Made by a program: the position numbers and the translations under genes
From: Casuarina equisetifolia
Taxonomy: Eukaryota; Streptophyta; Magnoliopsida; Fagales; Casuarinaceae
NCBI GenBank assembly: GCA_028551475.1
Contig: CM052360.1
Coordinates: 23,072,682-23,136,681, forward strand
DNA: 64,000 nucleotides
Direction of reading: 5' to 3'
The notes under the pieces: generated by a model
The model's input: the letters and a program-made list of their open reading frames with translations, nothing else
Told to the model about the DNA's origin: nothing
Databases searched by the model: none
Shown here: piece by piece, positions 34,849-46,433 of the stretch
Layout of the letters: each line of letters opens with the position of its first letter
Position numbering within the stretch: position 1 is the first letter of the stretch

Positions 34849-36117
34849 ATGAAAGGAATCTGCTTAGGTAGCTGTAAGTTGTTCACGTCTTCTCCACCTA
34901 CCATGCCATCTCTTTGTGGCCCACTCTCTATCTACCTCAACCAGGCCTCATCCCCGAGGTATTGTAAATTGAAAACCCCTCTGTACGCTACTTCACTGGA
35001 ATCTAGCCATTACTCGTCCGGGATGGAATCTTTTAACAGCGAAGTGGCTCATGAATTCCGCTTCTTCCGTGTGTTCAAAGATGGGCGCATCGAAAAATCC
35101 CAACCTACTCCCAAAATCCCTCCGCACGATGACCCAATCACCGGGGTGAGATCCAAAGACGTGGTAATTTCATCAGAACCGGCTATATCTGCTCGTATTT
35201 TCCTTCCCAAGATCCATGATCAGACCCGAAAGCTTCCCGTCCTGTTCCACGTGCACGGTGGTGGCTTCTGCTTCTTATCTGCCTTCTCTCCCGTCATACA
35301 CAACTATGTCAGCACGTTGGCAGCTCAGGCCGAAGCTATTGCTGTGTCGGTTGAGTACAGGCTAGCCCCGGAGCACCCGATCCCATCTTGTTACGAGGAT
35401 ACTTGGGCTGCGTTCCAGTGGGTAGCGTCGCATGCCAATGGAAACGGAGTCGAGTCGTGGTTGAATGATCATGCCGATTTTCAGAGAGTGTTTCTCGCCG
35501 GGGACAGCGCCGGAGGTAACATTTCGCATAATGTGGCTGTTCGGGTCGGGTCGAAACAGCTACCGAGTGTGAAGCTGGCTGGGGCCGTTTTGGTGTACCC
35601 TTATTTTGGGGGAACCGATGATGACAAAATGTGGCTGTACATGTGTCCGGAGAATGGCGGTTTGGATGATCCTAGGCTGAAACCGGCTGCGGAGGATCTG
35701 GCTATACTCGGGTGTGGGAGGGTGTTGGTGTTTGTGGCAGAGAAGGACCATCTGAAAGAGGTTGGACGGCGTTACCACGAGGAATTGAAGAAGAGCGGGT
35801 GGAGTGGAACGGTGGAGATCGTAGAGAACAAAGGTGAAGATCATTGCTTCCATGTGGAAGATCCAACGCAGGAGAATGCTTCGGCTCTGATCAAAAGGTT
35901 TGCTTCCTTCGTCAAGGACGAGCAGCCCAACCTTTCCAGTAAGGAAAAAGCATCCCAGAAAAAGTGCGTTATTCTCTGCTGTTGTAGTTTCTTTTTTTTT
36001 TTTTTTTTGGCCTTTTCTAATAAAGCAATCTTTCCCTGTTTGCTCACGAGGCCATGTAGTGCTTTGCCTTCGGATCACGATTTTTGTCCCGGGAGAATCA
36101 TACTAACAGAAAATTGA
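34849..36117 (+). CDS. Plant carboxylesterase (CXE class, alpha/beta hydrolase)
   Basis: Intronless, 422 codons as an open frame. Relatives (2-hydroxyisoflavanone dehydratase-like and CXE carboxylesterases) hydrolyse small esters or dehydrate; the substrate here is unknown. Seen: HGGG oxyanion motif (136-139), GDSAGG with nucleophile Ser220, acid Asp300 in VFVAEKD, and His332 in EDHCFH, so the triad is complete. The usual family start fits Met59 (MESFNSEVAHEF, ATG at 35023), giving 364 residues. The first 58 residues are Ser/Thr/Lys-rich with one acidic residue, so they could be a plastid transit peptide or simply 5' leader. The C-terminus is odd: the family normally ends near FASFVK (about 351-356), yet the frame runs about 65 residues further. 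That run includes a Cys-rich then poly-Phe segment from a T run, and crosses an AATAAA. Stop loss or a small frame change near the end is likely. Two broken relatives lie at 14.0 and 45.9 kb. Confidence 0.9.
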   Translation: MKGICLGSCKLFTSSPPTMPSLCGPLSIYLNQASSPRYCKLKTPLYATSLESSHYSSGMESFNSEVAHEFRFFRVFKDGRIEKSQPTPKIPPHDDPITGVRSKDVVISSEPAISARIFLPKIHDQTRKLPVLFHVHGGGFCFLSAFSPVIHNYVSTLAAQAEAIAVSVEYRLAPEHPIPSCYEDTWAAFQWVASHANGNGVESWLNDHADFQRVFLAGDSAGGNISHNVAVRVGSKQLPSVKLAGAVLVYPYFGGTDDDKMWLYMCPENGGLDDPRLKPAAEDLAILGCGRVLVFVAEKDHLKEVGRRYHEELKKSGWSGTVEIVENKGEDHCFHVEDPTQENASALIKRFASFVKDEQPNLSSKEKASQKKCVILCCCSFFFFFFLAFSNKAIFPCLLTRPCSALPSDHDFCPGRIILTEN

Positions 36118-36138
36118 AGTACTGAGCAAACAGGGAAA
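36019..36138 (+). terminator. Poly-A signal and 16-base inverted repeat at the CXE 3' end
   Basis: AATAAA at 36019-36024 lies inside the long open frame, upstream of its stop (36115-36117). Arms 'tttccctgtttgctca' (36031-36046) and its exact reverse complement (36123-36138) bracket that stop with a 76-base loop. If the AATAAA is used, the message would be cut before the stop codon. Confidence 0.5.
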
Positions 36139-36520
36139 AAGACTAATTAAAAATACAAGAAAACCCTTGGCTGCTTTTCAAAGAATTTGGACGATTAAAA
36201 TTTGCGACTCTGCTGCCTAGAGTTACTCTCAATTGAAGTGAGCATTTAACTTTACTTCCTAGCTAATTGATTTCAGTGAGGTAGTCACTAACTTGGACTA
36301 GGATTGAAAATAGATAGATGGGAGATAGGAGAGAAAAAACGAAGTATAAACATCTCTCGTAGGTTCACTAATTACTTAACTGCTGGCGGGTCTCTTTGTA
36401 CGTGTTGTCCGGAAAGAGGAGGACTCAATGATTATTCGTTCGCTGGAACTAGAAGTAAAAATAAAAAGTTTACTTAATCTCATAAAATTAATTATTAAGA
36501 AAATAAAATATTTTCAAATG
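36139..36520. other. Unassigned DNA downstream of the CXE gene
   Basis: No gene or element recognised. Confidence 0.4.
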
Positions 36521-39500
36521 AAATATTTATAAATCACCTCATCCATTCATTTTACTATCTTTCCAATAGTGGCATTACTTTTGTCACCAAAAAGTGGAAT
36601 GATCTAACTCAGCTCCTTTGTTACTCTTAAAAATCGCCTTTTTGTCCATATTTCTCAATTCAATCTCATTTCAATTTCTAAAGTTTGTGATGACAATAAT
36701 TGTCATGTCATTTTGAATTATAATGTATGTTTCTTTTAGGTTTAGTTGACTAGAAAACTGACGTTCATCAAAACCTTTACTCTTGGGCTTTTTTCCCAAT
36801 GAATTTTGACTTATTTTCATGTAATTATTTCAAAAAAGTGTGCTTTTTGTTAGGAAAAAAATTAATAATAATAATAATAATTTTATTTCTCATCAATGAT
36901 ATGATTTTTGTGCATTTTTCAATATTTAAAATGTTCCATTTACCCCTTAACCAAATAGTCACATGCACCTTTTTCAGAAAGCTAGTCACCTATCACATCA
37001 TGCTTATCTCTTCTACACATAGATAACTAAGGATGCAATCACAAACTCCACCATGATAGGTCTCAATTTTTTTACTATAACTAATGATTTTTCTTGTGGC
37101 AATTTGAGTTTTTTCATATATGTTGTATTTCATTGAAATTCCATTATAAATGAGTTTCCACATGAATACTCCTATTTTGGGTCGAATTGTTTTATTCTAT
37201 GATAATCTTGCCCATCTTACCTTTGGTTTTTTGACCCTCCTATCTTCATAGGTGCTTGATGCCTAAAAGGAACCAAAACTATTCAAATCCCACACTAACC
37301 TATCCAAACCCTAAGTAAGGATGATTTGTTATGCCTCCACTTTCTAGTTTAGAGATAAGGGCTCATTTATGAATGATAGTCTACAAGGCTCTTTGGATTA
37401 ATATATATAGTAATGGGCATAGATTGTCCCATAAAAATTGTTTAAGCCAATTATCATTTTAAAAGAACCTATTACCTTTACTTATAATCCACTTATTGAG
37501 TTTCATCATGTAGTTCAACAAAGGAACTATCATCTAGTAGTGTAAGTCTATCTTCCTTATCCCTAATTGGTTGGCTACACCTAGATTACTTTATTTTGCC
37601 ATAATTAAAGATGCTTTCAAAGTTTGACCATCTATGTATTTCCAAATAAATTTAATCTTTAAAGACATTATTTGATTAAGATCTTGTATTCCTATACCCT
37701 TTTCACTACTCGAGGTATATATTCTTTATCATTTTACTTACTTAACTCATGATTTTTGCCTCATCCTCATAAGAAATGAGCTAACATCTTGTTAATCTTA
37801 TGAATAGCTATCTTAGTGAATCTATGATAGACATAATATAAATTAGTATTAAGGATAATAGCCTTGGAGTCCTTAGGAGGATCATCAAAAGAAACTAGAA
37901 GAGACTTAATAAATTGCAAAGACTAGGATTCTTGACTAAGTTTTCTTTAGATAACTGGTCTCAATTGTCCTTCCTTGTCACTTTGATTGTGCCATTCAAA
38001 CTCCTCTAAACTAAGGATTATATTTGCTCCAATTTAGGATTTTTAGGTCTTCATTATCATGTTTCATTCCATTAGTTTTGTAAGGCTCTTGTTGGAACAC
38101 CTTTGTTCTATTAATCACATCTTTGAGAAACTTTCTTTTTATTTTAAAGCGGCCAAGGATCCTCCCTAGCAATAGACCATGGAAGCCAAGATTTATGCTC
38201 TTATGGAAAACCACACTTAAGACCTTGTTCTTTTGCCTTATCACCAAAAGCTTGTTTCTTGTAAATGGGTTTCTAAGATCAAAGATTGAGCTAATGGATA
38301 TGTTAAACAATAAAAAGCCTATTTGGTAGCTAAGGAATTCACTTAGAATAAGGGCTTCGACTGGCAAGAGATGTTTTCACTTATAGCTAAGGAAGTTAAT
38401 ATTCATTCCTTCATTGTCATTATTATCTTCCATGATTGGCATTTACATCAAATTAACATTTACAATCCCTTTCTTTATGGTAATTTGGAGGAGGAAATCT
38501 ATATGGACCTTATTTAAGGATTACACAAACCAAGGAGTCTTAGGAATTTCATCTCTATAAATCCCTATATAAACTTAAGGAGGCATCTCAATAATAGTAT
38601 GTGAACTTTATTATGACTTTAACAATAGCACCCTTTTGCCAATCCCATCATTACTATGCTTTAATCACTTGGTTGCAAGGTATATTCTTAAGTTACTTGT
38701 TGATCTATATGGATGATACTTTATGTAGAATAATAAATATGATATCAAGGATTTTATGAAGTATTTGCATTTTGCCTTCCATATTAAAGCTTTAGGCTTG
38801 CCTAAATATTTTCCTGCATTTGTCTCAATTATGAAGTACATTCTGGAAATCATATTAAAAGTAGGACTATTGGGATGCAAGTCCACTAACATTTCAATTC
38901 AATAGAATCAAAGCTAAAACCAATTAAGTATGATATAATGGACTTTATTTTTCCACAATGGAAAGCTGAGTGAGATGATCTAGCCATATAAAGGGGCTTG
39001 GCTACTCCTTTCAATGGGTTTACTTTTTGGAATAGAACTTAGGTCCATGACAAATAGGATTAGAGCCAAATTGTAACATAATTGATGGACTTGTCCTAGC
39101 AGTCCTTAAGACTACTATTCCTTTGCACGCAATAGGTAGCAGGCCTCACCCCTGTCAAGGACAACATGAATTTGAGTTAGCAAGAATGTAACTGACTTAA
39201 TTTCCCACATAAAAAATGAAAGTAAAATGATCTAGTCATATAAAAGGACTTGATTACTCTTTGCATTGGGTTTTTAGAATGGAACCAGACTTGTGACAGG
39301 TGATATTAAAGCTAAACTGCAACCTAATATGATAGGCTTGCAATTGTTACACCCATAGTATGGAGTTGGTAGTGGGCCCACTTTTAGCACTTATGACTAC
39401 TATTCTTTACTGTGGGGTAGGTAAAAGGCCCCATCCTTGTCAAGGGTGATATGAATTTTGGTAAGAAAGAATTCAATAGACTTGATTCTCCTATATTGAA

Positions 39501-39540
39501 AAGGAAAGTGGATTGATTTAGCTATATAAAATCTCCATAA
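36520..39540 (+). mobile_element. Ty1/Copia fossil, pol region (copy 2)
   Basis: Nucleotide homology to copy 1 (2.56-5.4 kb) runs collinearly: protease/integrase-side sequence at 36.5-37.3 kb, then integrase, then reverse transcriptase at about 38.1-38.9 kb (a VAKEF-like stretch, then DWHLHQI, EEEIYMDL). It ends in the same TRIM-like repeat pair as copy 1. RNase H and LTRs were not found. It has many breaks and is similar in age to copy 1. Confidence 0.78.
38935..39540 (+). repeat. TRIM-like repeat pair inside Copia fossil 2
   Basis: Two related head-to-tail units each contain a block like 'gatctagccatataaagggg' (38978 and about 39229), followed within about 100 bases by a degenerate 'ggattagagcc' or 'gatattaaagc' primer-site-like motif. 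Homologous to 4930-5420, where the left unit is shorter. Confidence 0.5.
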
Positions 39541-41050
39541 TTTAAAAGAATAAATGAAGTTCTATGCTATCAAATTGATTGGGCATTAAAAGCTTTTATT
39601 TTTCACTAGCTCATTAGAAAGCACCTAAGTTTCTTTGTTGAAACCAATAATAAAATAAGAAGAAGAGATATTTGAATGAATAAGAAAATTAGGCTAACAT
39701 GAGAAAAAAGCAATATTTAAGGTGTCCTCTTATGATTGAGCATGAGCCAATCATCACTTATGGTAGGAAAGGATGGAGCATAGATCATGAGACCCTAATT
39801 CATAATAAGGTATCATACTTGAACTTTGGCTTTGATACAATTTTAAAAATGACTTAACTTTCTCATTTAAAAGCAATCACTAAAAGAGGTGGACACCTGC
39901 ATGTACCAAAAAAGAAAAAAAAAATCAACCATTATACTGACATATTGGACATGTAATGTTGACCACTCTATTAGATGACGAAATTGCTTCAACATTGGAG
40001 GGTTGTGACTACTCACCACCCTTTTTCCTTTCTATTCTCTTTTCCTTTGGTTACTTTTCAAGTTGAGATGACAACTGCAGTGTGTTCATGTCGTTATGTG
40101 CATTTGTATGAAAGGAGTAGAGAAGGGCTTCTTTACCACTGCGAGGGCATGGCTAATGTGAAGAAAAATTGAAGAAAAAAGATAAAGCAAGTGAAGAGTA
40201 GGCAAAGGAGCATTACATTTATGTTCATTATTTCATCTTCCCCTACCTTGGCCTATGAAAATCGATCTACAAAGTACTATCGCTTGCCATTTTAGCCTAT
40301 AACTTCTTGGCTGAGTCATTGCCGTTGTTATTACGGGCTTCCCAGAAGTCCACGGAACCAAGACCATTAGGATAATGAGAAGCCCGTGAGGTGTTGTATT
40401 TTGTTGTTTGTGTTTAGCTGCGACTAGGCCTGTGAGAATTCCCCATTAGATGGAAGAACTAGGGCTACAGGACAATGTTGGCTGTAATTTAGGGATTTTC
40501 GGAATTTTGAAGGAGTCTTGGTAAGGTGCAGTTTCCCTCCGTTGAAGCAGGGGAGGTGCCCTTACCCTATAGAAATGGACTATCTATGTTTTCTATTGAA
40601 TTATTTGTGCTTGGTTTTCGTTGGATTTATATGCTGTTCGGATGTTCTATTGTGTTTCCTCTAGATTGTTGCGTTCCGTTAGAAGTGGTCGTTGTTTGTG
40701 TGCGTGATTAAGTGATTGTATGGGGCCGAGTGGAGTTTCAGTTGCCAGGTTGATCTTCCATTGGACTAAGGTGGGTTCTGTGTAGGCTTATCGAGGGGAA
40801 GTTGGGTTGTTCCGCCATGAGTATTTGTTCTGCGTTTTTGTGTTGTTGGGTTGTTCCACCATGAGTATTTGCGCTTCGGGTGTTAATTGGCAGGCCAGTG
40901 AGTTAGCTGGTGTTATTATTTGGACATTAATATGATATGCGGATGTTAATCGGCTTTGGGTGATTGGTGATCATGATAGGTGGAAGGACAATGGAAGAAA
41001 GCCTTTGTTGGTTGGGAGGGGATTTTGTTGTTCAACCTAGGAAAGCTATG
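39541..41050. other. Duplicated block and LTR-like DNA
   Basis: About 40000-40222 repeats 8810-8965. About 40390-40660 matches 48110-48280 ('gttgtttgtgtttag-tg-gactaggcc'), where it follows a Gypsy gag-protease fossil, so both may be pieces of Gypsy LTR or UTR. Within 40780-40880 'gttgggttgttccrccatgagtatttg' occurs twice (about 50-60 bases apart). Open stretches here carry no known motif. Confidence 0.5.
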
Positions 41051-41098
41051 ACCAGGTCTGTCTCCCAAGCTAGTAACGATCTGATCTGTACCAGTTGG

Positions 41099-41691
41099 CT
41101 ACCCTCCAAGTTCGATTAACATGAGTACAAGGAATTTCGGAGGCCAGACATGATAAAGTGGATATTTGGGTGCAAGAATCCGCAAGTACTGGTACAATCT
41201 ATGTCCCTCCCCAGAGATATCAGTACATGAAGTCTTGCAGAATATGTCATACAAAGCATCAGACAATGGCACAACAAAGCATCCTTGATTGAGGACCAAA
41301 TATGTTCGTATGGGATTTAAATTCCTCTGATTTGTTTTCAGAATCTAGTGTGTATAATGATACAACAATATGACAACCAAAGATGACTTGGGCAAAATTC
41401 ATATGGACCAAAAACATCCCATGCACCATTGCAAATGATTACACGAGTTGTACAAGATAGTAATGGTAGTGTTATTTGGAATTTGCTGCTATATTTGCTA
41501 GGGAATCAATGCTTATGTAAAGGCTCATGCTCTTCGCACAAGCCTCCAAATTTGCCATTAATGGCCTTAATTTCCTCACCATAAAGAATGACACTATTTC
41601 TATTTGGTGCAATGTATGTGAAAGCAATGAAAACCCCGTGGCAATTAGAGTATGTGATACAAAAAAGTGTAAGTAAAAAACCCCGTGGCAT
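41099..41691 (-). other. Two minus-strand open pieces, unrecognised
   Basis: The upstream piece (41506-41691) ends ILYGEEIKAINGKFGGLCEEHEPLHKH and the downstream piece (41099-41299) contains a Trp/Pro/Tyr-rich block (PKYPLYHVWPPKFLVLM). Both read like conserved globular protein rather than random AT-rich translation. They could be two exons or remnants of one gene separated by about 200 bases. I do not recognise the family and saw no matching splice context with confidence. Confidence 0.3.
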
Positions 41692-42497
41692 TTAAAATCG
41701 TAGACTATGGGAGAATATTAAAAAAGTCTTACATTAAGAGCACTTGCAATATGCCTTATAAGTTTAAACAACTTATTTCTCAATGAGACCTTTTAAGTAG
41801 ATGACTTGGGTCTTTTAAACAATAAGTGCTAGCTACTGAAATATATCCCTTGAAACATACGTGGCATCTGGTCATAAGTACAACAAAGAGAAATGAAAGG
41901 ATTAAAAGCTTATCTGGAGTTATATTGTGTTCAAGGTCTTTAATGTACTCATTTTAATAAGAATTAATTGCATCGAAAAGAATTACATTGGTTGTTGAAA
42001 TAGAAATCTTCAATTTAAATAATGTAGTATTTTGTTTTTTATTAGCATATATTCGTGAAGATTTCTTTTTAATATTGGGATAATATTATGTTCTCCTCTT
42101 TTTGGGATGTTTCCCATTTATGTAGTCTCAAATTCTATCAATATATTTAAGATTAAAAATCTTCAAAAAGAAAAAAAATGCAATTTATATTCCCCAATTG
42201 ACACAAAACCTTAAAAAAAATTCCATACTCATAAAATAGACCAATGAAGGACATTATTGCAATTGCAGAGTTTTATTCCAAATGTCTTATTAACCTACAT
42301 TTTTTTTTTGTCTACATACAAAAGGGAGACATCTGCCCATCATGTTGAGGAGAGTTACATACTCTCTTTAACATATGACGTGTCAATGAATAAGAGAAAT
42401 TATGTACATACGAACCATGTACACTTTTTTCATCTAGGTTACACAATTATATCGAATATTTTTTTTCAAATTTAAGGCAAAGAAGTAAAAGAACTCA

Positions 42498-42526
42498 AAT
42501 AATAATAATAATAATAATAATAATAA
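42498..42526. repeat. AAT microsatellite
   Basis: About ten uninterrupted AAT units. At the corresponding place in unit 5 (about 48.70 kb) the repeat is AAAT/AATA-like and shorter. Confidence 0.95.
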
Positions 42527-44305
42527 AGGTAAAGTGGTTGAACCTCTTTTCAATGCAAGGGAAAGGATTAGAAAAATGAGCAATTTTAATTATTTTATTT
42601 TGTACTTAAAATTATTTTCATAGTAATGAGATCATTTTTTCAAGTAAAAATTTAGAAAACATAGTATAGATGCTGTTTTTTTTTCTTTATCAATTAAACA
42701 ATAAAAGTTATGATGTATAACCTATCCTGAAGTGATAGTTTGAGAAGGTTACTTGTTAATTTTACAATTTCAAGATATTTTGAATATTTCAGGTAAAAGT
42801 TGGAACATTGTGTCACATATGCTACAATTTATTTACTTGAACGTAAATGTATTGTTTGGTATAACTTATAATGCAGGTTTGATTGAAAAGACCATGTATT
42901 AATCACTCGCTTTTCAAAACTTGTTTATAAAAAATGCTAATAGTTTTGAGGATCAACTACGACTTTTTAACAAGATAGAAAAAAAATGATAATAATAGTA
43001 CCAATAGCAATAATGTTAAGAAAATACAAAGAAAAATTATGATAGCAACATTATGGAGTTACAATAGATGGTTTCTATTAACTTTTACAAGCAAAAAGTC
43101 TTTGGTTCTAAAAGAATCATAAATCTAAAGAGTTTAAAATCTATAAATGCTTCCAACTTATAATAATATAAAATAAAAAAGGAAAACTCAAAGAATAAAA
43201 TAACGGTGATTTAACTATTTATGGCAACACCATGATAAGCTCCTCAATGCAGGATAAAAAATCATTATATTAGAGTTCTAGTGTACAAAACTAAACCAAT
43301 TAATACTAACTGTAAAAAGTTTTATAAGATCCATTATGCGATATTCAACTTAGAGGCCATATCATCAATTTCAAGATGAGAAACAATTTCATCAATATAA
43401 ATTTAAAGCACAAATATTATTGTTTAGGGTTCAGCACAACATTTTACAATATCAAATAAAATAGTACAACATCCTTATACAATACTATTGTTCAACCTTA
43501 CAAAAGGTTACTAAAAGCTTAGGATAATTGAAATGCATAACAAGCTATTGTAAATCCCGCATCATGCAAGTAGCTACCAAATCAATATGACACCTAATAG
43601 GCCATAGTGAAAAACATATTAGTCAATTAAGTGAACCATGAATTAAGTGGAAAGAACAAGGTGAATAAACTAAACAAAGGTTATCAATGCCACAAAAATA
43701 TTTTGAACTTCCAAATGGTGGTTACGTAAACTCAAACATGTTTATGTTAACTACAATGTTTTTGGCCTTAGGCATACATGACTATTGAAAAGCCATAATT
43801 TATATAGCATGAATATTAAATCATCTTAAGATAATTTATACAGATTTGGTTGCATAGTTTTCTTCATTTTTACAATGATTCATTTTCATCTAAATTATTT
43901 TTTCTTTATTTTTTCTTTATTAATTACTAGTATCTTTACAAAAACAATCTATTAAATAGGTGTTACAAATTGGTTGAAGATGTTACCATGAAACTATCTT
44001 GACAAAATATAAAAATTGCTATGATAGAAGAAGCTATAGTAATGAAAATTAAGCAACATTTACTAAAATGAAATCAATAACTTTACTTGTCCAACTAGTC
44101 ATTTGTTTGGTAACTATGCATAATTATCATAGAAACCTAAGTCAATATAGTGCACTTTGTATTCTATACCACCTTGAGGTGACAAATGGACATCTTCAAC
44201 CTAAAGTAACAAGAAAACAATTAGCAACATTGTTAAGGCTCACAACTTTCTTTCTGAAATTAAGCTGGAGTGACCTAAAAGATTAAAGTCCAGTCCTCAT
44301 ATGAA

Positions 44306-44790
44306 ATCATGATTATGATGAGTCATTATCAAGTTTCATAAGTATTATACCTAATTTTGATCTAGATTATTCTACAACATCTTCTCTTGGTTAGACAATT
44401 AAAATGTGGAGTTGAACGTATTTAATCCAATCTTGAGGACCTTTCTTTTTTCCTTTTTGTTAAGGGTATGTAATATTGGATTTAAGTTAGGCTTATATCC
44501 AATCCTTTCATCTCAACAAAGTATAATCTTTCAACCTAAACTTTATGAAAATATCATGATGAGTCATCATCAAATTTTACAGGTGGTACACATCATTTTG
44601 ATTAAGATTATTCTCTAATGTCTTCTCTTAGATTAGTAACTAAAATGTAGAGTTGAATGTGTTTAATCCTATATTGAAGACTTTTTCCCTCCATTGTTGA
44701 GGGCATTTGAAGTTAGGTTTGGATTAGGCTTATACCCTGGTCTTTTATCTCAACAATGTATGATCATTTAACATAGCCTTTATGAAAAAG
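44306..44790. repeat. Tandem pair of about 240 bases in unit 4
   Basis: The first copy (about 44306-44552) and second (about 44553-44790) share 'atgatgagtcat-atcaa', 'cttctcttrgrttag', 'gttgaaygtrtttaatcc' and 'aggcttatayccw'. Absent from units 1, 3 and 5, so inserted or expanded in unit 4 after duplication. No coding sequence. Confidence 0.8.
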
Positions 44791-45322
44791 GTCCATTACA
44801 TAGATGTTACACGTTGGGTTGAAGATTTTACCATGAAACTATCTTGACAAAATACAAAAATTGTAATGACTGAAATAGCTATACTAATGGAAATTAAGCA
44901 ACATTCAGTATAATGAAATCAATAACTTTACTTGTCCATCTAGGCATTTGTTTTGGTAACTATGCATAATCATCATAGAAACTTATGTCAACATAACACA
45001 CTTTTTGTCATCATTTTAAAGAAAAATGAAAAGAAAAAAAATAATAATAATTACAATGAAAGGATAAGATGATGATAGAGCACTTTAGTTATTAACATCA
45101 ATGTAGGTATTAATTTGCAGAAGCTTTTAGGGTATCAATGTAAACTACACATTAATATTGCTGGGGTAATAAACAAATTTCATCATTTTATGAAGAATAG
45201 AAATAAATAAAATTAAGAACTCTTTTATTGCTATCCTAGAGATGTATTATGTGCTCATTCTTCTAAGAAGTTGACAAACAGAGAATACCTAAACAGTTTT
45301 TTACAAGATCTGAAGCCGGAGA

Positions 45323-45757
45323 TTATGGATCTTCTGTCGGAAAGAGATCTCCCTTGTCATTGATATTCTCCCAATAACTGTGATGCCAACAATCCAGAAA
45401 ATCACCTCTTTTTTCAATCTTTTGAAGGCAGTATTTTAGAAAATGTAGAGCCTCAGTTCTTTTTATATTCTTTTGGCGTCTGAGACAATTGAAAAAGTAC
45501 AACTTAATACAACGTAGAAATGCAGAAGAGCATAAACCATGGTGACTTTTCCATTTCCGACAATAGTTTTCCCACTTACTAACTCAAGAATAAAAAGTAA
45601 CATGATATTCGTCAAGTTCAGAGAATTGAGTATTTCGGTTGGGCAGTGAGGTAGTGATAGAGGTAAGGGAAAGGTCATTAGCTTTCACTTCAACCAAAAT
45701 AAGAATAAGTAATGCGATCATCATCACCAGAAATCTTTTACTATATAGCTTGGCCAT
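45323..45757 (-). pseudogene. Cysteine-rich secreted protein, member D, broken
   Basis: The gene is full length in alignment (144 codons plus stop), with the same MAKLYSKRFL leader as its relatives and a C-terminus ending FPTEDP like member E. The reading frame contains one in-frame stop in the middle region, and three of the eight conserved cysteine positions (first, fifth and eighth) are lost, so decay is well advanced although no frameshift is needed. The usual promoter flank is missing: immediately 5' of the start the sequence switches to DNA shared with 33.25-33.33 kb and then to a carboxylesterase 3' fragment. Confidence 0.85.
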
Positions 45758-45861
45758 TGATATTCTCTTCCTGTAGAACCACAAGTTTTCTTCTACTGCA
45801 ACAGTGCCCGCTGGAATGCTTAGGTTTTAAAAAACTTTGGTGCGCTAGTTAAAGTAATTTT

Positions 45862-46133
45862 AACGATTGTAAGCTGAAACCGGCTGCAAAAGATTTGGTT
45901 AGGCTTTAGCTTGAAAGGATGTTGGTGTTTGTCGCAAAGAAAGAAGACTTCAGAGAGGTTGAAGAAGAGTGGGCGTTTTGGTACGGTGGTTATCGTCAAA
46001 AGCAAAGATGAAGACCCCTGTTTCCACGTGGTGGAATGAGTGAGAGAAAGTCATGTCTCTGGTTAAAAGATTTGCTTCCTTCCTTAGGGTGCCTTTTCAG
46101 AAGAAAATGTTGCAACATACTTCAGCTTATTAG
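45862..46133 (+). pseudogene. Carboxylesterase (CXE) 3' fragment
   Basis: Homologous to the last third of the open CXE gene (35.68-35.94 kb): 'aagctgaaaccggctgc', MLVFVAKKEDF for the acid region, then a deletion of roughly 25 bases, KSGRFGTVVIV, a damaged His region, and KRFASFL followed by QKKMLQHTSAY and a stop. The nucleophile and HGGG regions are absent. Its ending helps to judge where the open gene's product should stop: soon after QKK. The fragment's 3' end is duplicated just downstream. Confidence 0.85.
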
Positions 46134-46433
46134 TAATAACTAGTGTAAAGGTACCTTGGGGGAAATAAAAATGGGGATTTATGTTATTGGGCGAAATTGT
46201 TTAACTAACCTAGCAAGCAAACCTATGGATATTCCCAAGTGTTATCTCTGGATAAAAGATTTGCTTCCTTCCTTAGGGTGCCTTTTTAGAAGAAAATGTT
46301 GCATCATACTTCAGCTTATTAGTAATAACTAGTGTAAAGGTACCTTGTGGGAAATAAAAATGTGGATTTATGTTATTGGGCGAAATTGTTTAACTAACCT
46401 AGCTAGCAAACCTATGGATATTCCCAAGTGTTA
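46056..46433. repeat. Exact-length tandem duplication, 2 x 189 bases
   Basis: Unit 1 (46056-46244) and unit 2 (46245-46433) are nearly identical, differing at only a handful of positions. The unit contains the CXE tail and its 3' flank. High identity implies a recent tandem duplication. Confidence 0.95.

Larger units (their letters stand above)
41745..45784. repeat. Cysteine-rich gene unit 4
   Basis: This is the most complete copy of the duplicated unit: distal part (41745-42480, matching 11036-11850 and 48283-48690), middle (42.5-43.4 kb, matching 48.7-49.59 kb), gene-downstream flank (43.2-45.3 kb, matching units 1, 3 and 5), and broken gene D. An internal segment (43.96-44.16 kb) is repeated at 44.80-45.00 kb, with a further tandem pair between them. 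The unit ends abruptly at about 45785, just 5' of gene D. Confidence 0.85.

Noticed and set aside
35560-36078. Long open frame on the minus strand opposite the CXE gene
   Set aside because: It is a shadow of the strongly coding plus strand; the peptide has no motif and the plus strand has a full catalytic triad.
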